This document shows, piece by piece, positions 1 through 12,297 of a stretch of 64,000 nt of DNA. Each line of letters opens with the position of its first letter. Positions within the stretch are counted from its first letter, which is position 1. Position numbers and translations under genes: made by a program. The notes under the pieces are model-generated. The model saw only the letters and a list, made by a program, of their open reading frames with translations. It made no database searches and was not told where the DNA came from. Origin of the DNA: Dromiciops gliroides (lineage: Eukaryota > Chordata > Mammalia > Microbiotheria > Microbiotheriidae); NCBI RefSeq assembly GCF_019393635.1, contig NC_057864.1, positions 448,092,822 to 448,156,821 of the forward strand, given 5' to 3'.

Positions 1-1576
1 CTGTAACGGTGAATCCTCTAGAGATGGTGTCAGAAACTCCCAACGCTTAGCATTCGCTCACTGAACTCAAGGAAGAGAACTTTAACTTGCTCTAGCTACA
101 ATAAGAATCGTAAGAATCTGTTTCCTTAAGCACAAATCAATTACAGCAGGAGAGGATTATTCGAGCGATTTCATAATCCTGGTCAGGCCTAGTTCTCAAA
201 GACAGACTGACAGATAGACAGACTGAATGACAGGCCAACCTAGACCAAGAGAGACAGAAAAAAATAGAAAGGAAATAGATGCAGGAAAAAAACGTGTATG
301 CAGACCGGCTGGCTGTCAAATAGGGAAAGAAAGACCGGGTCTGACTACAGCATTTTGCGGAGATAAAAGGAATTCGCATTATAGCGTGCTATCTTGGTCT
401 GCCGGACCTTGCCTAATTTTTACCGAGGCGTTTCTGCAGAAGAATTAGAAACCATAAGGCAAGAAGCCTTTTCTCAAACTGCAGCTGCATTTGGAAGATC
501 GCTGACTACAGGAACCAAAGGCTGAACCGGGAACACCAGACCCGACTAGGCCTAGCTTCAGTCCATATGTGTGAGTGTTGCGTGGCACAGATGCCATTTC
601 CTGAAGCCCCCTCTTTCCCCTTCTCCCCTTCCCCCCGCCCCGTGACTTCGGGCTCGGGGCCCTGAGGGCTGGGCTGGTGAAAGATGCAATTGAGGAGGTG
701 TCAGCCGCACATTACCTTTCCCAGAGTAGCTGTACCCTAGTAAGATCACTACGCGAGTCTCGGGATGCGAGTTCCCCATATGCTGAGGTGCAAAGAACGC
801 GCAAGTCACAGTCAACTTTACCATCCCTCCCTTTTTCAGTATTTTTTTCTCCTGTTAACTCTAAAGTATTGCAGTAGATAGATATCATTAGCAATACTGG
901 ACCTCTTTAGCTTCACCCTCCCTCGTTTTGGTCATTCTAGGTATTTTGCCAGTGGGCATCAAGATCTGCCCAAAACAGTGCACGGAAATTCGAAAGCTAA
1001 CTTCTCCAGGCCATCTGAGTGATTCCTATGTGTTCTTTCAGCCTCTGTAGACCCTCCGGGAGTTTTTGGCCTTCTCATCCCCTAGCCCCGGACACACAAA
1101 CCCTGCAGGAAAATTCCAACGCCCTTTCACTCTCCCGGAAGGTGCATAAAACTACGAAGCACTGGAACCGGGAAACCCCAACCCCAGGAGGGGGCGGGGA
1201 AAGCCTGAGAGATGAGTGAGCCTCCAGACACTCCTGCACCTAGCTAGTTCCTTCCTCTGGATTCTCTGGTTCGAGGGAAAGGGAAAAGGGAAGGGGAGGT
1301 GGGGGGGAACGGGAAGCGATTGTTTCCCAAGTGCAATCATGTACGGCATTCCAACCGGCCTCGGCTCCACATTTCACTTGAGACGCTTGAGGGCAGTACA
1401 CTCTGGGTTGCAGGCAGACAACCCAGATAAGCAAGAAGGATAGATATGTACACTTACCTCGAATACAGGTCTGTAGGCCAACACAATGCAGGCGTGTATG
1501 TCCAATACATACAATGCAGACCATCTGTGCACATGTTCTGATACTCGAGTGAGCCGTGCCACGTGGAAATGCGTGT

Positions 1577-1579
<3 letters not shown>

Positions 1580-1620
<41 letters not shown>
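1580..1620. repeat. (CA)n microsatellite
   Basis: About 20 uninterrupted CA units. Confidence 0.97.
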
Positions 1621-1622
<2 letters not shown>

Positions 1623-4600
1623 CCTACTCTCTGGGCCCTCGGCCCACGAAGAGAGGGACTCTTTCCATTCCTTTTTATGATTCCTAGGCCTATACCCAGA
1701 TCTACATAGATGCCGAGTTATTCGCAAAACTAAGGGATACTCTCACTTGGAATATATTACTGGGCATAAGTGAGAAGTGGGGGGAGTGGGGGGCTGAGAG
1801 GTGGAGAGGTGGATTTTCTGCCTAAAATCTGATGAAGCATATGACTGTGATACCTTTGTGAATAGTGTATTGCTGGCGTTAGGTACTGATGAGAAATTAA
1901 AAGGGTGTTTTTATTTGTGCGGAGATTTGAGTGAAATGTGTGTGCTTGTGGGTATAGTCTACTTTGGTCTTTTTTTTTTTTTCTTATTTGCAGACTGAAG
2001 GGGACTTTACCGTTCCTATTTTTGTTTCTGCTGCTTTCTCTGTCTCTATCTCCCTCCTCTCTTACGTTTAATCAACTGAGATTTGTGGACCATGGTAGGG
2101 GGAAGAGGCATGGGACACGAATGAAAACCAGGATAATCCCAGAACTGATCGATGGATGCCCTCCGATACACTTCAGTCACTGTTAGGACATTGACACTGT
2201 CCTTGGGGCAGAGTTTGAAACTGTCGGTTTCAGCTCAGAAACTATTTCTCTAGGACAAGTCTGGGAGTAAGAGCCAGGCCTAACAGTAGGGCCAGTAGTT
2301 TGAGGGTGGATTTGTTTTCGATCTTGGAGTAAGGGGATGTAAAACCAGCTACCTGGTAGGAAAGAGAAAGGGAATGAGGAGTAGCAACGAGAAGAGAGAG
2401 CTGGGAAGCAGCAGAGGGAGATGGGGAGGTCAAAGTGATTAGAGCTTATCCAGACACGTTATTGACAAAAGAAAAGGAAGCGACTTTTCTCCTACCCGGA
2501 CAGAAATCACAAACACAAACTCCCAGAAAAAAGTCCTGCCCTTATATATACTCATTCACCACCCCACCCCCGAGCAATAATTGGAATATAACAACATCAA
2601 GGTGACCTGCCCCCGTCCGGGTTTGATTTCGGGTTTTTGAGCCAATAATTGAAAACAAAGTTTAAAATAGCGTGGGTGTGTGGCGGGACCTTGCCCCTTA
2701 AACACATGGGAATCATATATTGGGGGAGGGGCTGCAATTTATTGTATTTTCCGCTGACTGGTAGATATAAAACATTATGGATGAAATCACCTGAGGAAAG
2801 GAGACAATAATTCCTTCCTTGAGAACATTTCCTACTATGGGGACAGAACAGACTTAAGTCAAATCCAGAAGTAATAACTAGGTAGAGCACCACCACAAAG
2901 GAGAGCGAAGAGCACTCCTGGTCTAGGGTAGGGGTTGCGGTACGTGAACAGAGCAGCCAATTTCTAAGGACGCCTTCAAACCTCGCTTGGCGCTAATTTC
3001 GCCCCCTAGCTCACACCTTCGCAGATGCCCTTCAGTAACTTTCGCTCTAGAGTATGCGGTATGGTGAGAACTACTTGTCACGCGTTGTTGCAAGTTCACG
3101 ACCCGCTCCCGCTTTCCTTTAATTGCGGGACCACTCCTGGAGAGGTTTCTTTAATTATTATTTTTTGTTGTTGTGCGAAATAAAATCTTTTGTTTTGATT
3201 TTAAACTAGCAGCGTGCCAGTCTTGCAGTTCTTCCAGATGTTTGCAATAAAATGTCAGGTTTCGCCTTTGGGACTCGAAATAAAATTTAACTACCTTCAC
3301 CCTGTAATTATTCTCTTAGCTCTCCCTTCATAAATTTATCTGCTTTTCTTTCTGGCGAGGTGGGGAGTAGGGGGGAGGGGGATGTAAGGGGGGACTCGAT
3401 TATGCATTTGGACTATAAAAATGAGCCACCCGGTTTCCTAGCCTTCCCTGGCTTTGGCCACGCAGTGCGCAGGCCGAGTTGGGGGGTGGGGGTGGGAAGG
3501 GAATCAGTCCTTCAGCACTGACCGAACTCTGGTTCGTGGTTGGTTCTCAATCTTCAGGTTTTGCCCCCTTAACAATGAGGACCTTTGTAAGAACAACGCC
3601 AGGGCTCAGTTGGGCCCAGGTAAAGAAAGGAAATTTCGTTCCCTGAATGCCGCAACCACAAAACTTTCTTCTCTCGGCTTCAAACTTCAAAGCATCGTGC
3701 CTGCCGCCCCCCCCCAATCCACCTCCCCACACTAACCCCACCCCAAATTTCGGCGGAGACTGTGAGCCTGCCCCAACCCCCCAGCCTCTGGCCCTGAGTC
3801 CTGGAACTGAACTGGCGGAAGGCTCGGCTTTCTGGCTGAACCTATTCGCAGGAAACGAGAAAATGGAGCTCGTCCTGAAAGATATTTAGAGTGGAGAGTT
3901 GGCCTTCACTCCTACGCGAGGCTCGAGGAGGCAGCTGCGGAGGCAGAAGGGCAACAGCATAGGGAGGGCCGCCCCCAGCCAGAACCAAAGTGCAAAGCGC
4001 TCGCTCCTGCCTCTGTCCCAACACACTGCTCTGCAGGAGCGTCGGGTATAAACAGAGTAAAAAGTGGTGAACATCCAGTGCTTTCTGCTGGTAAGGGCTA
4101 CAGCCCAACCCAGCTTGCAGAAAGAACATCTGCATTTTCCCTAAACCTGCTTAAACTCACTAGGAGTTTCCGTAAAGTTTTTTAACTACAGCCTGATTCA
4201 TAATGCCATTTGGGAAAACGCTCCTGCTCCAAGAAACACAGAGACGCGCACTCGCCTCCACGTACTCGTTACCAATGCGAGCGCGCAAGAGCCCACACGC
4301 ATCTACAGTTACATGTGTGTTGTATAAGCACATGCATATTATGAGTGTGTGTAAAAAATATATTTTCGCTCGCTCGCTAGCTCTCACACGTACACGCACT
4401 CAGGACTAAAGGAAACACGTCCGCACCCCTCCTTGCCACACACCCTGCCCCCAACTTTCTGGCACTCTCCCTTTGCCTCCCTGGGGTGATGGGGACCAGA
4501 TTCTTCAAACTGAGTTCCTTTGCAAGAAGAGCTACCTGTGGAGAATCGAAGAGTCTGCGAAGAAATCCAGGGACTTGAGTAATCCTGCCTGCGGCCTAGC

Positions 4601-5151
4601 GCCCCCAGTACAGTCCAAGTCTGGGGATAGCTAAAAGGGACGACAGGCTGGCGGGCTGAAGAGGCACCCAGATCGTAGCAAGAGTTGGTCAACACGGGCA
4701 ATGTATGTGGGAAAGGAAGCAGCCATCAAGCCAGCGCAACCCTTGAGCTTTGCCCAAAACCCAAGGGGACTGGAAATCCGGGATAGAAAGGGAGGGAGGC
4801 GCCCAGCAAGACAACCACAAAATCTTTTCTTCCTCCACTCCCACCCCACGGGCAGTGTGAGGAAAGGGCAGTAAAGAAAAAGGGAAAACTGGGGTCGGAG
4901 CAGTCAGCTCCTGGGAGGAATGGGAGGAGATCCAGGGCGCTAAAGAGGCTTCAGATTTTCTGTACTTTCTACATACACACCCCAATCTGCTGCCAAGGAA
5001 AAGCAAGTCTTTCTCTCCCTGTTTGCAGGTGTTTTGCTAAACTTAAGCGTCTGTATTTGTTTTTCCACGGAGAGGAAGTATTACATAAAATCTTTACTTC
5101 GGGAAGAAAAAAAAAGCAAAGAGCTGACGTCTGAATAGCACGGGGGTCGGG

Positions 5152-5217
5152 GGGAGAGGCAGACAGAGAGACAGAGATAGAGACAGAGACACACACAGAG
5201 AGACACACACAGACAAA
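5152..5217. repeat. AGAC/ACAC-rich simple repeat
   Basis: Imperfect GACAGAGA and ACACACAG units. Confidence 0.85.
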
Positions 5218-5666
5218 ATTCTGAAAGAGGAAGTGGAGGGGGCAGCGCTGAATCGCATATGAATGACAAATTCTAACAGACGCAAAGAACTGTACCTGAA
5301 GTTGTGCAACATTCGTATGGTGTTTTTTGTCAGGTGTCGTATTTCACTTGTCGCTTATAAAACAGTATTACAGAAGCTCGTACGCCTGTACGCCCATGGC
5401 AGTACGCTGTGCACATCTGAGTTTTTGCAACAAACGCGTATTCACAGTCAGACACCTCTATGTGAAATGGGCAATTATAAGACTTGTATTCATTTTGGGA
5501 GGAAGAAATTGGTAGACTTTTGCTTTTGAACACCTTTTGCATCCTAATGAGCCTTGCCTTCCAGAGAAGACCAGGTCAGGGTCGGGTGGGTAGAGAGAGT
5601 TGTTGACCTCCCCAATAAGCTGCTTTATCGAGGACCCTGGGGCCTGTATCATTCCCGATAATCATG

Positions 5667-5705
5667 GCAGCGCAGATGTGTGTGCTGCACACACATCTGC
5701 GCTGC
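5667..5705. repeat. Perfect 39-bp palindrome with one-base centre
   Basis: The left arm gcagcgcagatgtgtgtgc (5667-5685) and right arm gcacacacatctgcgctgc (5687-5705) are exact reverse complements around a single T at 5686. Pairing stops beyond both ends. Each arm holds a CAGATG/CATCTG E-box and a GATGTGTG stretch. It lies in otherwise single-copy DNA and is not part of a repeat I recognise. Confidence 0.97.
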
Positions 5706-6454
5706 ACACTGAGTCTGAATACTTCCAAATTGAGGCTTAGGGTCTAAAAAGCTAAAGGACGTTTTCCAGTTATTCTGTAGTTTCGAAGCCGCCGTTTTCC
5801 ACTACCACCACCCCCTTTTTTTCTGGCCGCTCGGACACCCCACCGGTCCATGTTAAGCTAGAAAACCTAAGAAGGCAGAGCAAATCTGAAACTCCTGGTC
5901 AAAAACGCTTATTGTGAACAGGGGTTCTTCACTTTTCTGTGTGCCATGGACCCCTCTGTCAGTTTCTTGAATCCCTTCTCAGGAAAAAAAAAGTGTGTGT
6001 GTGTAAAACGCATCATATAAAATTCACAGGAAACCAGTTACCAAGGAAACCAATTATAAAGAAATTTTTTTTCTCATTCAAATTTAGGTACCCTCTGAAA
6101 TCCAACTACAGAGATCCAAGAATTTCAAGTTAATCTCTGTTCTAGAGAGAAGCAGGTCTACCTCTGAGTGTCTTCTCGAGCCTGGTGGGACAGCAGAAAA
6201 TGGGTAGCTTTTCCCAAGTCTGATGAGTCCCACGAGTTCTCATGTCCAGGCAATTAGGCTCCAAACAGAGAGAAATCAATCCAGTTCTTAGAATATGAAT
6301 TGAAGCTCCAGTGTTTGTTTTCAGCATTTATTTCCATTATCAGAGACCTCAAAAAGCTGCTGGAGGAAATATATATAGGCTTTGAACTAAACACTGAGGC
6401 ATGAAAATCGAATACGAAATTAATTGTCCCTAGTGACTGACAGTAGTTATCGAG

Positions 6455-6677
6455 GTCACTCTGTGGATAAGAGTGTTGGACCCGGAGTCAGGAAGACCTG
6501 AGTGCGGTTTTACACACTTACTAGCTGTGTGGCCCAGGGCAAGTCATTTAGCCTCTGTTTACCTTAATCAGTTGGAAAAAGAACTGACAAACCATTCCAC
6601 TATCTCTGCCAAGAAAACTCCATAAACAGTATGTTCCACGGGGTCGTGAAGAGTCAGACACGACTGAACAACAACAG
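6455..6677 (+). mobile_element. CORE-SINE with RTE-type tail (old copy)
   Basis: The 5' part has the SINE core (GTCAGGAAGACCTGAGTGC, then TACTAGCTGTGTGGCCC and GGCAAGTCA). The 3' part reads GCCAAGAAAACTCC, then GGGGTCGTGAAGAGTCAGAC and ACGACTGAACAACAACA. That is the 3' tail shared by BovB/RTE LINEs and their SINE partners. Substitutions throughout point to an old insertion. Confidence 0.8.
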
Positions 6678-6689
6678 AGACAGAACTAG

Positions 6690-6883
6690 AGGCAACTAGG
6701 TGCATAGTGGATTGACTGTGGGTCCTGGAGACAAGAAGCCCTGAGTTTGAATCTTGCCATAGGCACTAGCTTATGACCTTGGATAAGTTAATTAACCACT
6801 CTGAGTCTCCGTTTATTCAGCTGTAAAAAGAAGATAATAGTACCCCAACACAGGATTGTTGTGGGGATAAAAGAAGATTTTAT

Positions 6884-6914
<31 letters not shown>

Positions 6915-6957
6915 ATGTTTTGCAAGTCGGCGTGTCATGTAAATGTTAGTTATTATC
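6690..6957 (+). mobile_element. MIR/CORE-SINE interrupted by a CA microsatellite
   Basis: It shows the MIR order: GGCAACTAGGTGCATAGTGG head, CCCTGAGTTTGAATC B-box region, TATGACCTTGGATAAGTTA core, then AGATAATAGTACC and TTGTTGTGGGGAT. A CA run (6884-6910) has expanded within the 3' part. Confidence 0.75.
6884..6910. repeat. (CA)n microsatellite
   Basis: About 13 CA units inside a MIR-type element. Confidence 0.95.
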
Positions 6958-8664
6958 TATTTGACTCAGAAATTTTCTAGGGTCTTTCAGAAAGTTAAAC
7001 AAATGCCAAGAGCAATTAATTTCCTTCTAATATAACTCCATTCTCTCTCATCCCCCATTCTAGTTTGTTTCATCGTCCTAGAAAGTTCTTCAATAGCTCG
7101 TCGCTGCTTAGAAATGATCTTGATTTTTCGTTGGCTTGGGTGGGGTGGTGGGGAGGAATGGCTAGGAGGTAGATCCTGCCACGCTCGAAAGGACTGCTTC
7201 AAGGGTGAAGGACTAGTTAAGTACGGGCAAACTCACCACTACCAAGCGGTTGGCCACCAGGTCCCGAAATTTTCAGCCAAAGTGACTCTCCAAGACCTTC
7301 TGCTAAAGAGTTGCAGTAAACTCCTGGCGAGCAGGTGCCCACCTTGACGGAATTATAGGGATTTTGAACCACTGAATTTAAATTATTTGCTAAACGATTT
7401 ATCTTGCCCCCCCCCCCCTCCCCCGGCAATTTCGCCGGTTCCAATACACTTTCTTCTGGGTTTGGAAAGGAGAGTCTTGACAATCTCTCATGCAAGAGAG
7501 GAAGCGGACCAGAAGAGCCACGGAACAGGTTCGCTTTTCAACCCAGATCACTGAAAAAAGATAACAAGATCTAACCTAGCTCCGATAATGCGGGAACAGA
7601 GAGTAATAGCCAAGTGGCCGGTTCTCAGGGAAATTAATCGAGGAGTTGTTAGGAAAGGTTCGCAACCCCTTCCCCTACCCAAAACGTTGACATCTGATCT
7701 TAACAGTTTCTTCCCTGTGTGTCTATAAGTATAATCTGCCTGCCTACCTGCCTGCTTGTCTCTGTCTTTCTCATATACATTTGTACTAATCCATGGACAA
7801 ATATGTGTGTATGTATGTTTTTTTTTCCATTGACAAATTCAGACAGACGCCATTCTCTTTCTAGCTGTATCTTTATGTGACAAATGACCATTGATTTAAT
7901 GGTCCAATACTTCAGGCCCTAACAAAGACCTTGGTCTGAAATATCACTATATTTAAAGACGAGGTTGTGTATGGGGAGGGGGAGAACACATATGTATGAT
8001 TGCTGGAATCTTCAGTCTGAGAAGAAAGGAGCTCCTTGGCTCTCTAAACTCCAGATATTAGCCTAAGGAAGTGTGAACTGGCGAATCCCCAAATTTCTTT
8101 TTACCCTAGACAAGAAATGAGAATAACAGAGATTACCTCAAAATGTTCCTTCTCAGTGAAATTCAGAAGAGAGGTCCATGGTGGGAAAGAGGGTAATTGG
8201 GAGGGGGGGGCAGTGAAGGAGGTTCAGTGTGAAAAGATGAGTCTTTTTGACTTGACAGGGAAGGTTGGTTCTGGCTGGGATGATAGTGGAGGCAGAGTAC
8301 TTGAATTTCAGCACAAGATATAATGTCATTTTTGTTGTAGAATAGCACCAAGAATAACAGAATAGTTATCTTCAGCTGCGGAAGCTGCCATTCCCTCGGG
8401 TATGGTGTCCCCACCAGATTTTGCGCTGGTTTTGGAAACAGGTAGATCTTAGACATAGCTGGAATAGGCTACTGCTTACTTAGTGGGTTTTTAAGGAAAA
8501 CGAGAAAGTCTCCAGATTTTCTCTTTTCCTCTGGCTAACACAGGAAATCCTAATAGAGCTTCATTTAGAATAAACTTCCTTATGTACCCTCCTCTTCATC
8601 TCAGCCTATTACTATTCGGACATCTATCATTTCATCCTCCCAGCCCTTCCAGATAAAAATAATC
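6958..8664. other. Single-copy noncoding DNA
   Basis: No gene or interspersed repeat is recognised. It contains a C-run at about 7407-7418 and CTGC/CTGT-rich simple sequence at about 7736-7765. Confidence 0.6.
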
Positions 8665-8755
8665 TGGTATAGTGGAAAGATGTTGGCTGCGGAGTAAGAA
8701 GACTTTTTTCAAATCCCTACTCTCCAATAAATCCATTTATGATCTAGCATCTTCA
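8665..8755 (+). mobile_element. MIR fragment
   Basis: A GGTATAGTGGAAAGATGTTGGC head and a degraded TTCAAATCCCTACTCT core are visible. The rest of the element is too worn to align by eye. Confidence 0.5.
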
Positions 8756-8820
8756 TTCTCTTCCATTCCATGTGTTATTTGTCTTCAACTTTGGAATAAG
8801 TGCTCTTAAAAACAAACAAC

Positions 8821-8967
8821 GGGCAGCTAGGTGGCGCAGTGGATAAAGCACCAGCCCTGGATTCAGGAGTACCTGAGTTCAAATCCGGTCTCAGACCCTT
8901 GACACTTGCTATCTGTGTGACCCTGGGCAAGTCACTTAACCCCCATTGCCCCACACAAACAAACAAC
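8821..8967 (+). mobile_element. Young WSINE1-type CORE-SINE
   Basis: A full-length copy from GGGCAGCTAGGTGGCGCAGT to CCCCCATTGCCCC with an ACAAACAAACAAC tail. A possible direct repeat AAACAAACAAC (8810-8820 and 8957-8967) brackets it but is confounded by the tail. It is the only young SINE left of 26.9 kb. Confidence 0.92.
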
Positions 8968-9079
8968 AATTTTTAAAGAAAACCTTTCACTCGAATCTCA
9001 CACCTTATGATAAATCATATTTCTTTAATTGACAAGGAATTTTCAAGATAACTTCTCAACATAATAGTATCCCATCATC

Positions 9080-9245
9080 CTGGTTCTTACACTGTGTGAC
9101 CACAGCAAGCTGCTTTTAACCTCTGCTTCTTCATCGCTAAAATGAGGATAATGATTCTTGTAGGACCTACCTCACAGAGTTGTTGGGAGCAATATATAAA
9201 CTAATACACGTAAAGTGCTCTATAAACTTTTAAATGCTAAAGAAA
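9080..9245 (+). mobile_element. MIR
   Basis: CTGTGTGACCACAGCAAG, then CTTCATCGCTAAAATGAGGA, CTACCTCACAGAGTTGTTGG and GTAAAGTGCTCTATAAAC occur in MIR order, with the 5' end missing. Confidence 0.75.
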
Positions 9246-10004
9246 CTACAGCTAATGATGCTGTCACTGGTACCCTTTCTAGTTACCTTCTAGCATCTCT
9301 AATTTCTTTCACCTTCAGATTCTGAAAAAAACTGTCAGAGCTGTGTCCTCTCTTTCTCTCTACATTCACTTCCTTGGCGAGTTCACCTATTGTTATGGCT
9401 TCGGCTATAATTTCCAAGTTGAAGATAACCAAATCTGCTTCTCTAGCCCTAATCCTTTTTCATCTTCATTCTAACCCCACATCTAAATCTGACCATGGGA
9501 CAACTCTATTCTGCTTCTGTCTTTAAAAACCAACATATACAAAATTGAATTCATTACCTTTTTCCCGATCCCTCAACAATTTCCCCTTCCCAATTAGCCT
9601 GTTTCTGTCAACGGCACCACTATTTCTTCTGTCTACCACACTATAAATCTTGGCCTCCCTCTCTCTTTTACCTGATATATTAAATTTGTTACCAACACCT
9701 GTGGTTTCTTCTTTCAAATTTCACCAGGATTTACACTTTTCTCACAATTCTCCCACCACCACTATAGTACAGACCTCTAGCATCTTAAATAGCTGGATTA
9801 CTACTACACTATTTGAGGTCTCCATTTGCCATGCAAACACAATCTTCTCCAATAGTCCATCTGTAATGTAAATGATAGATTAATCTTGTGTTTTAAAAAA
9901 AAGCCACAATGTTGGGCATATTCTTATTGCACTACTCAATAACAATAACTCTTAGTTGATTACCATGTCAATTTCAACCTAAGGCTTGGGGGTTGGGGGC
10001 AGGG
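9246..10004. other. Noncoding DNA, no feature recognised
   Basis: CT-rich and AT-rich sequence with no supported gene. The TCTAGCCCTAATC and CTAACCCCACATC segments vaguely resemble worn L2 3' UTR but cannot be called. Confidence 0.45.
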
Positions 10005-10110
10005 GAACTAAATTACATGCCTCTATTCACACAAGAGGTAAAAATGTCAGAAGTAGGATTTGAATGAAAGGCTCTCTATCTTAAAGTCTAACACCAATGT
10101 GCCAGGAGCC
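10005..10110 (-). mobile_element. MIR fragment
   Basis: The CACAAGAGGTAAAAATGTCAGAAGTAGGATTTGAA region is the worn reverse of the MIR core, followed by AGGCTCTC and TCTAACACCAATGTGCC. Confidence 0.55.
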
Positions 10111-10282
10111 ATCCTTTGTGGCAGATAATCACTACCATAACAATTTACTCCTTTTTATTTATAGTTTCATATATCCTTGTTTTGTTTATTCAACTGTAAA
10201 CTCCCCAACAGAAGAGACTGTATGGAGGTTATTCAAATGACTATGAATTCAGCTCCTTATCTTCTTAAAGGCTCTAAACATT

Positions 10283-10408
10283 ACTACATTTAAGAATACA
10301 GGCACATTATCTAATTTCTTTAGGCTTCAGTTGTTCATCTGTACAATCTAGGAGTTGGACTAAATGTCCTCTAAGGTCACATTTAGTTCTAAGTTTATGA
10401 GTGTATGA
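10283..10408 (+). mobile_element. MIR/THER-type 3' part
   Basis: GCACATTATCTAATTTCTTTAGGCTTCAGTT is followed by TTCATCTGTACAAT and the typical tail GTTGGACTAAATGTCCTCTA ending in GAGTGTATGAT. Confidence 0.7.
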
Positions 10409-10560
10409 TCATGGTTTAGAAGAAAGAAGGCTGGACTACGGAGTCTTCAAGACTCCGATTCAAATTGTGTTCCTTCAGACTATAGCTGTTTGACTAAAAC
10501 GGGCAAGTCACTTAAATTCAATCTTCTCACCTGTAAAATGGTAATAATAATGGACACACA
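10409..10560 (+). mobile_element. MIR
   Basis: GGTTTAGAAGAAAGAAGGCTGG head, GATTCAAATTGTG B-box region, GGCAAGTCACTTAAATT core and TCACCTGTAAAATGGTAATAAT end. Confidence 0.7.
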
Positions 10561-10589
10561 CATAGTCTAACCAGGTTTGCAGATCAATT

Positions 10590-10800
10590 TACATAGATTC
10601 TCATTTCAGCTTCACAGCAATCCTGCAAGAGGGATACTAAAGGCATTATTATCTGAATTTTACCAATGAAGAAACACTGAGATTCAGAATGGTAAGTGAC
10701 TTGGTCCATAGTCAAGATATTGACAAATATTGGAGATGAAATCTGAACTCCAATCTTCTTCACTAGCCTTGTACACACTATTAGGCCATTCATTCACCTT
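10590..10800 (-). mobile_element. MIR, inverted relative to the adjacent copy
   Basis: Reverse-oriented core: CAGCTTCACAGCAATCCTGC, ATTTTACCAATGAAGAAAC, AATGGTAAGTGACTTGG, then ATCTGAACTCCAATC. Together with the preceding plus-strand copy it forms a worn inverted pair. Confidence 0.7.
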
Positions 10801-11279
10801 CTCAAAAATGGTATCTGTAGTTAGCATCTGCTTCACAGAGCTGTTGTCAGGCTTCAACAAGATAGTGCACATTTTGCAAATGTTAAAATGACATTATTCT
10901 TCTACATTTGCTTATTTCTAAAAATCCCTCTAGTAGCTTAAGCTTAAAGTCAAAAGTGGCCAAATCAAACTCATCTTTAACTTCTTTCCCAAATCAAATC
11001 TTCCAGTCAATAAAGCTGAAAACAGCAAATTCATCCTTGAGTTTTTGTTGAGGTATGGATTGGACTATTCAATTCTGACATTCTGTGGTTCTGTTATCTG
11101 CCCTATTTCTTAACCTCCATGTCATAAAAGTCCTGTCCAATATTCCTCCATAAGATCTTGCAGCCATTCTCCCTCCATTTCTACTGTTACCAATCTGAGT
11201 TTAGACCTCAGGGTTGTTTTTTTTGGGGGGGGGGGCTGGTCTTTTAAAATCCATCTTACCATATTCCCCTCCCCTCTGT

Positions 11280-11878
11280 CCCTTCTCTTGTCCATTGAAG
11301 ATAGATTGATTTTCTCAACACACAGCTCTGATCATGTCACCTTCTCAAAAAATCATCAATGGATCTCTATTGCCTATAGAATCACGTTCAAAATCTAACC
11401 CTGGTATTTAATGTCCTCTGCAATCTGAGACTAGTCAACCTTTTCATCCTGATATCTCACTACTTACCATCTATCCTATTAAACTTTAGCTAATTGCAGT
11501 TTTCAAATATCCTGAATTTTTACCCTTTTTATGATTGTGTTTATATCAATCTCTCCCCTTAGAATGACATTTCCAGCTTCATCTCTTTCTGTCCATCTTT
11601 TAGGGTCTAGCTCAAATGCAACCTTTTCCATGAAACCTTATCTGATCAATCCAACAGAAAAGGATCTCTCATTCTGCTGAATCCTGTAGCACTTTGTTCC
11701 TAACTTTCTTATGACATTTACATTGGTTTTTCCTTGTCTCCTCTACGGCACAGAAAGTTCTATCTGGGATCCATAAAAATTACTATTGTCTGTATCTGAT
11801 TCCTCAGCTCCTAGCACAGTGCCTCGTACACAGTAAGAACTCCATAAATACATATTGAATGAATTAATACATCTCTTT
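11280..11878 (+). mobile_element. L2 LINE 3' UTR
   Basis: This follows the L2 3' UTR order. CTCTGATCATGTCACC and TCAATGGATCTCTATTGCC come first, then GGTCTAGCTCAAATGCAACC, AGCACTTTG and finally AGCTCCTAGCACAGTGCCTC. The end is AGTAAGAACTCCATAAATA. No reading frame is preserved. Confidence 0.8.
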
Positions 11879-12174
11879 CTTTTGTTTCCCTTCAACTCAT
11901 TCACAGTAATAGGATTATTCCTTTAGTTTAGACCTCTGACGCATTTAAAAATTAAACTATCCCCTCCCCAAAAGGTAATCACATAAATTACACATTATCA
12001 ACCACTTACCCCTCTATGTGAATAAAGGATCCCAAGAAAGTGTTTATGAGGAGGGGGGTGGCGTGGGGTGGGGAATACAAGCTCATCATGTTATTGGTTA
12101 CCTAAAGAAAAGGGGTACAAAACTCAAAGGCCTAAAGAAATTTTATTGGTTTAACATTTTTGCCAGAATTGGAA

Positions 12175-12297
12175 AAATCATCTTGTCTAGTTCAGCTCCT
12201 TCATTTTACAGATAAGGAAACTCAAAGAAGCCATGAGATTGCCCCAGATCATATAATGAGTTAGTGTTAAAGCCAGAGCTAGAACCCAGATATTTTT
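12175..12297 (-). mobile_element. MIR
   Basis: CATTTTACAGATAAGGAAAC is followed by GATTGCCCCAGATCATATAA and AGCCAGAGCTAGAACCCAGA, the reverse complement of the MIR core. Confidence 0.75.

Larger units (their letters stand above)
1..6441. other. Single-copy noncoding DNA, no gene recognised
   Basis: The sequence is fairly GC-rich and almost free of interspersed repeats. It contains a CA repeat at 1580-1620, an AGAC/ACAC-rich stretch at about 5152-5217 and the palindrome at 5667-5705. An AT-rich interval with three TAATT cores lies at about 3115-3325, and a TATAAAA at 3414-3420 is followed by GC-richer sequence. No reading frame resembles a known protein. By synteny this would be downstream of WARS2, toward or in the 5' flank of TBX15, so cis-regulatory DNA is plausible but not shown. 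Confidence 0.6.

Noticed and set aside
8821..8960. tRNA gene suggested by B-box-like GTTCAAATCC motifs
   Set aside because: The motif is part of the SINE's pol III promoter region. No cloverleaf could be drawn.
3011..9005. T-box core TCACACCT at 3011-3018 and 8998-9005
   Set aside because: An 8-mer is expected about twice in 64 kb on both strands, so three sites in total is chance level. Only the one at 18117, beside E-boxes, was kept.
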